DNA from: an uncultured Acidimicrobiaceae bacterium | Lineage (GTDB): Bacteria > Actinomycetota > Acidimicrobiia > Spongiisociales > UBA5794 | DNA: 59,318 bases | Direction of reading: 5' to 3' | Assembly (NCBI GenBank): GCA_947258985.1 | Contig: CAMYKI010000037.1 | Location: 1-59,318, forward strand | Shown: in pieces, positions 58,205 to 59,318 of the stretch | Position numbering within the stretch: position 1 is the stretch's first letter | Layout: every line of letters starts with the position of its first letter | Notes under the pieces: model-generated | Database searches by the model: none | What the model was told of the DNA's origin: nothing | The model's input: only the letters and a program-made list of their open reading frames with translations | Translations under genes and position numbers: made by a program

Positions 58205-58292
58205 ATCTCAGGAGATTCTTAGCGGGGCCGGCCACATCTTGAAATACGATGGAGGCACTGCACGAGATCATGCTTACCCAAGGACCATCACA

Positions 58293-59129
58293 ATGAACAA
58301 GAAGAGAACACGCACCGCCGTTGTCGTCGCGGTCCTGCTGGCCGGGCTTCTAGTGGGAGCCTCCTTTGCGCTGGCGCAGGACGGTGACGAGTCGGTGTCT
58401 GCAGACGATGTCGACGCCACGTTCCAGGAAATGGCCGAAGGTCTCGAGGCTGAGGTTGCGCCCTTGATGGGCGAGATCAAGGAAATGGCCCTGGACACCA
58501 TTGACGATGCGGTCGCCTCGGGATACGTCACGGAGGAGCAGGCAGAAGCCTTCAGACAGCGGGTGGATGGCTTCCGCTTGCCGCAGGGGTTCCCGTTCCA
58601 CCACAAGCATGATCTCCCGTTGCTTGATCTCGAAGGCTTCGATCCGCAGTGTTTCGGGTTTGGTCCCGATAGCGATGAGAGGCCCGAGGACTGCCCCGAG
58701 TTCCCGAGCGAATTCCCCTTCGGTGACTTCCGGTTCGGGTTCGGTCCGATGTCGGGCGATATGGACGAGAAGTGGGAGCACCTCGGCGAGGAGCTGGAGA
58801 GCTTTGTCGATGGTCTCGACTTTGATTTCGAGCAACTCGAAGAGCTGCTCGAGTCCGGTTCGAGCCTTGACGAGGCGCTGACCGAGATGGATGTCGATGT
58901 GGAATCCCTGCTGGCCGGTGCTCGCGATGATGTCATCGCCAAGGTGGACGAACTCGTAGCAGATGGCACCATCTCTGAGGACAAGGCCGACATGATCAAA
59001 GAGATGCTCGAAGGCATCGACTTCTCTGCGGGTTTCCCTTTCGATCTCGAAGACTTCGACTTTGATGGCTTCGGCTCGCACGAGCATTTCGGTGGCCACC
59101 ACGGCGACGAGGACTCTGGCGACTCCTGA
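58293..59129 (+). CDS. Secreted acidic repeat protein
   Basis: A 278-residue protein with a signal peptide (RTAVVVAVLLAGLLVGASFALA). Two related segments, EEQAEAFRQRVDGFRLPQGF and SEDKADMIKEMLEGIDFSAGF, each run into FPF, so a domain of about 45 residues is duplicated around a Phe/Gly/Asp-rich centre. The C-terminus is Asp/His/Gly-rich (HEHFGGHHGDEDSGDS), suggesting metal binding. No family was recognised. ATG 58293 with AAGGACC 7 bases upstream was preferred over a longer frame. Confidence 0.76.
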   Translation: MNKKRTRTAVVVAVLLAGLLVGASFALAQDGDESVSADDVDATFQEMAEGLEAEVAPLMGEIKEMALDTIDDAVASGYVTEEQAEAFRQRVDGFRLPQGFPFHHKHDLPLLDLEGFDPQCFGFGPDSDERPEDCPEFPSEFPFGDFRFGFGPMSGDMDEKWEHLGEELESFVDGLDFDFEQLEELLESGSSLDEALTEMDVDVESLLAGARDDVIAKVDELVADGTISEDKADMIKEMLEGIDFSAGFPFDLEDFDFDGFGSHEHFGGHHGDEDSGDS

Positions 59130-59247
59130 GCTAGAAGGGCAACTGAATTGCCTTGCGGGCATCCATCCGAGTAGCGAAGGCGGCCTCTGGGGCAGGTGAG
59201 ACGTCCGCCGAATTCTCATTGGCCGGGCGCGGCCGTATCTTGGGGGG

Positions 59248-59318
59248 ATGAAGGGCTTGCGCGTCAGTCTGCAACTTGCTTTTGCGGTCCTCGGGGTGGT
59301 TCTGACCGGTATTTGGCG
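59248..59318 (+). CDS. Start of a membrane or exported protein (partial)
   Basis: ATG 59248 follows GGGGGG directly and the frame stays open to the window end. The 23 complete visible residues, KGLRVSLQLAFAVLGVVLTGIW, form a signal-like hydrophobic helix. The product is not identifiable. Confidence 0.55.
   Translation, partial: MKGLRVSLQLAFAVLGVVLTGIW

Overview
The window comes from a high-GC actinobacterium, probably a deep-branching, non-filamentous lineage such as class Acidimicrobiia. The evidence is the characteristic actinobacterial chromosome-origin order (sigma factor, anti-sigma, trxB, trxA, cwlM, then parB, parA, rsmG, jag, yidC, yidD, rnpA, rpmH, then dnaA, dnaN, recF, DUF721, gyrB, gyrA, DUF3566). 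Frequent GTG starts and many 4-base ATGA/GTGA stop-start overlaps agree with this. The class assignment is inference. No tRNA, rRNA or CRISPR array was seen.

Layout. 1-6275 (-): two tandem giant SARP-type regulators fused to Ser/Thr kinase domains; the longer one also has an nSTAND NTPase, a membrane helix and a WD40 propeller. 6603-11839 (+): a tightly coupled four-gene operon (membrane-anchored PhoD-like phosphatase, a PEP-synthase/rifampicin-phosphotransferase-like ATP-dependent dikinase, two small membrane proteins). 11864-18642 (-): a small membrane protein and the arginine operon argC-J-B-R-G-H, without argD or argF. 18803-23931: a small membrane peptide, a polytopic membrane protein, a YjjI/YjjW glycyl-radical enzyme and activase pair, and a membrane protein. 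23967-27947 (-): ABC ATPase, CCA-adding enzyme, RNase HI with a zinc ribbon, and a PilT-like ATPase.

28178-39203 is the origin-proximal cell-wall and chromosome-segregation block. Where mycobacteria have a MurJ-pseudokinase fusion, this window has only the pseudokinase, membrane and extracellular part. The adjacent SigM-like sigma factor lacks its -10 recognition region, and the CwlM homologue lacks its zinc-ligand residues. parB/parA, rsmG (containing a parS site and three perfect DnaA boxes), jag, yidC, yidD, rnpA and rpmH follow on the minus strand. dnaA starts at 39670, and oriC is placed at 41047-41231, with a DnaA-box cluster and a DnaA-trio-like tract.

48425-59318 is accessory. A secreted subtilase with a Trp-rich GTSW-repeat tail and a membrane sensor kinase share a homologous promoter and leader of about 110 bp, with a FliA/sigma28-like -10 and a CsrA-like hairpin. 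Then come a thioredoxin-NHL lipoprotein, a VIT-type metal transporter, a second histidine kinase and a secreted acidic protein. A family of four 46-bp palindromic elements (GTCTGGCGT...ACGCCAGAC) sits beside genes at 11806, 12324, 18722 and 48289. This family and the shared leader are the strongest candidates for undescribed structure.
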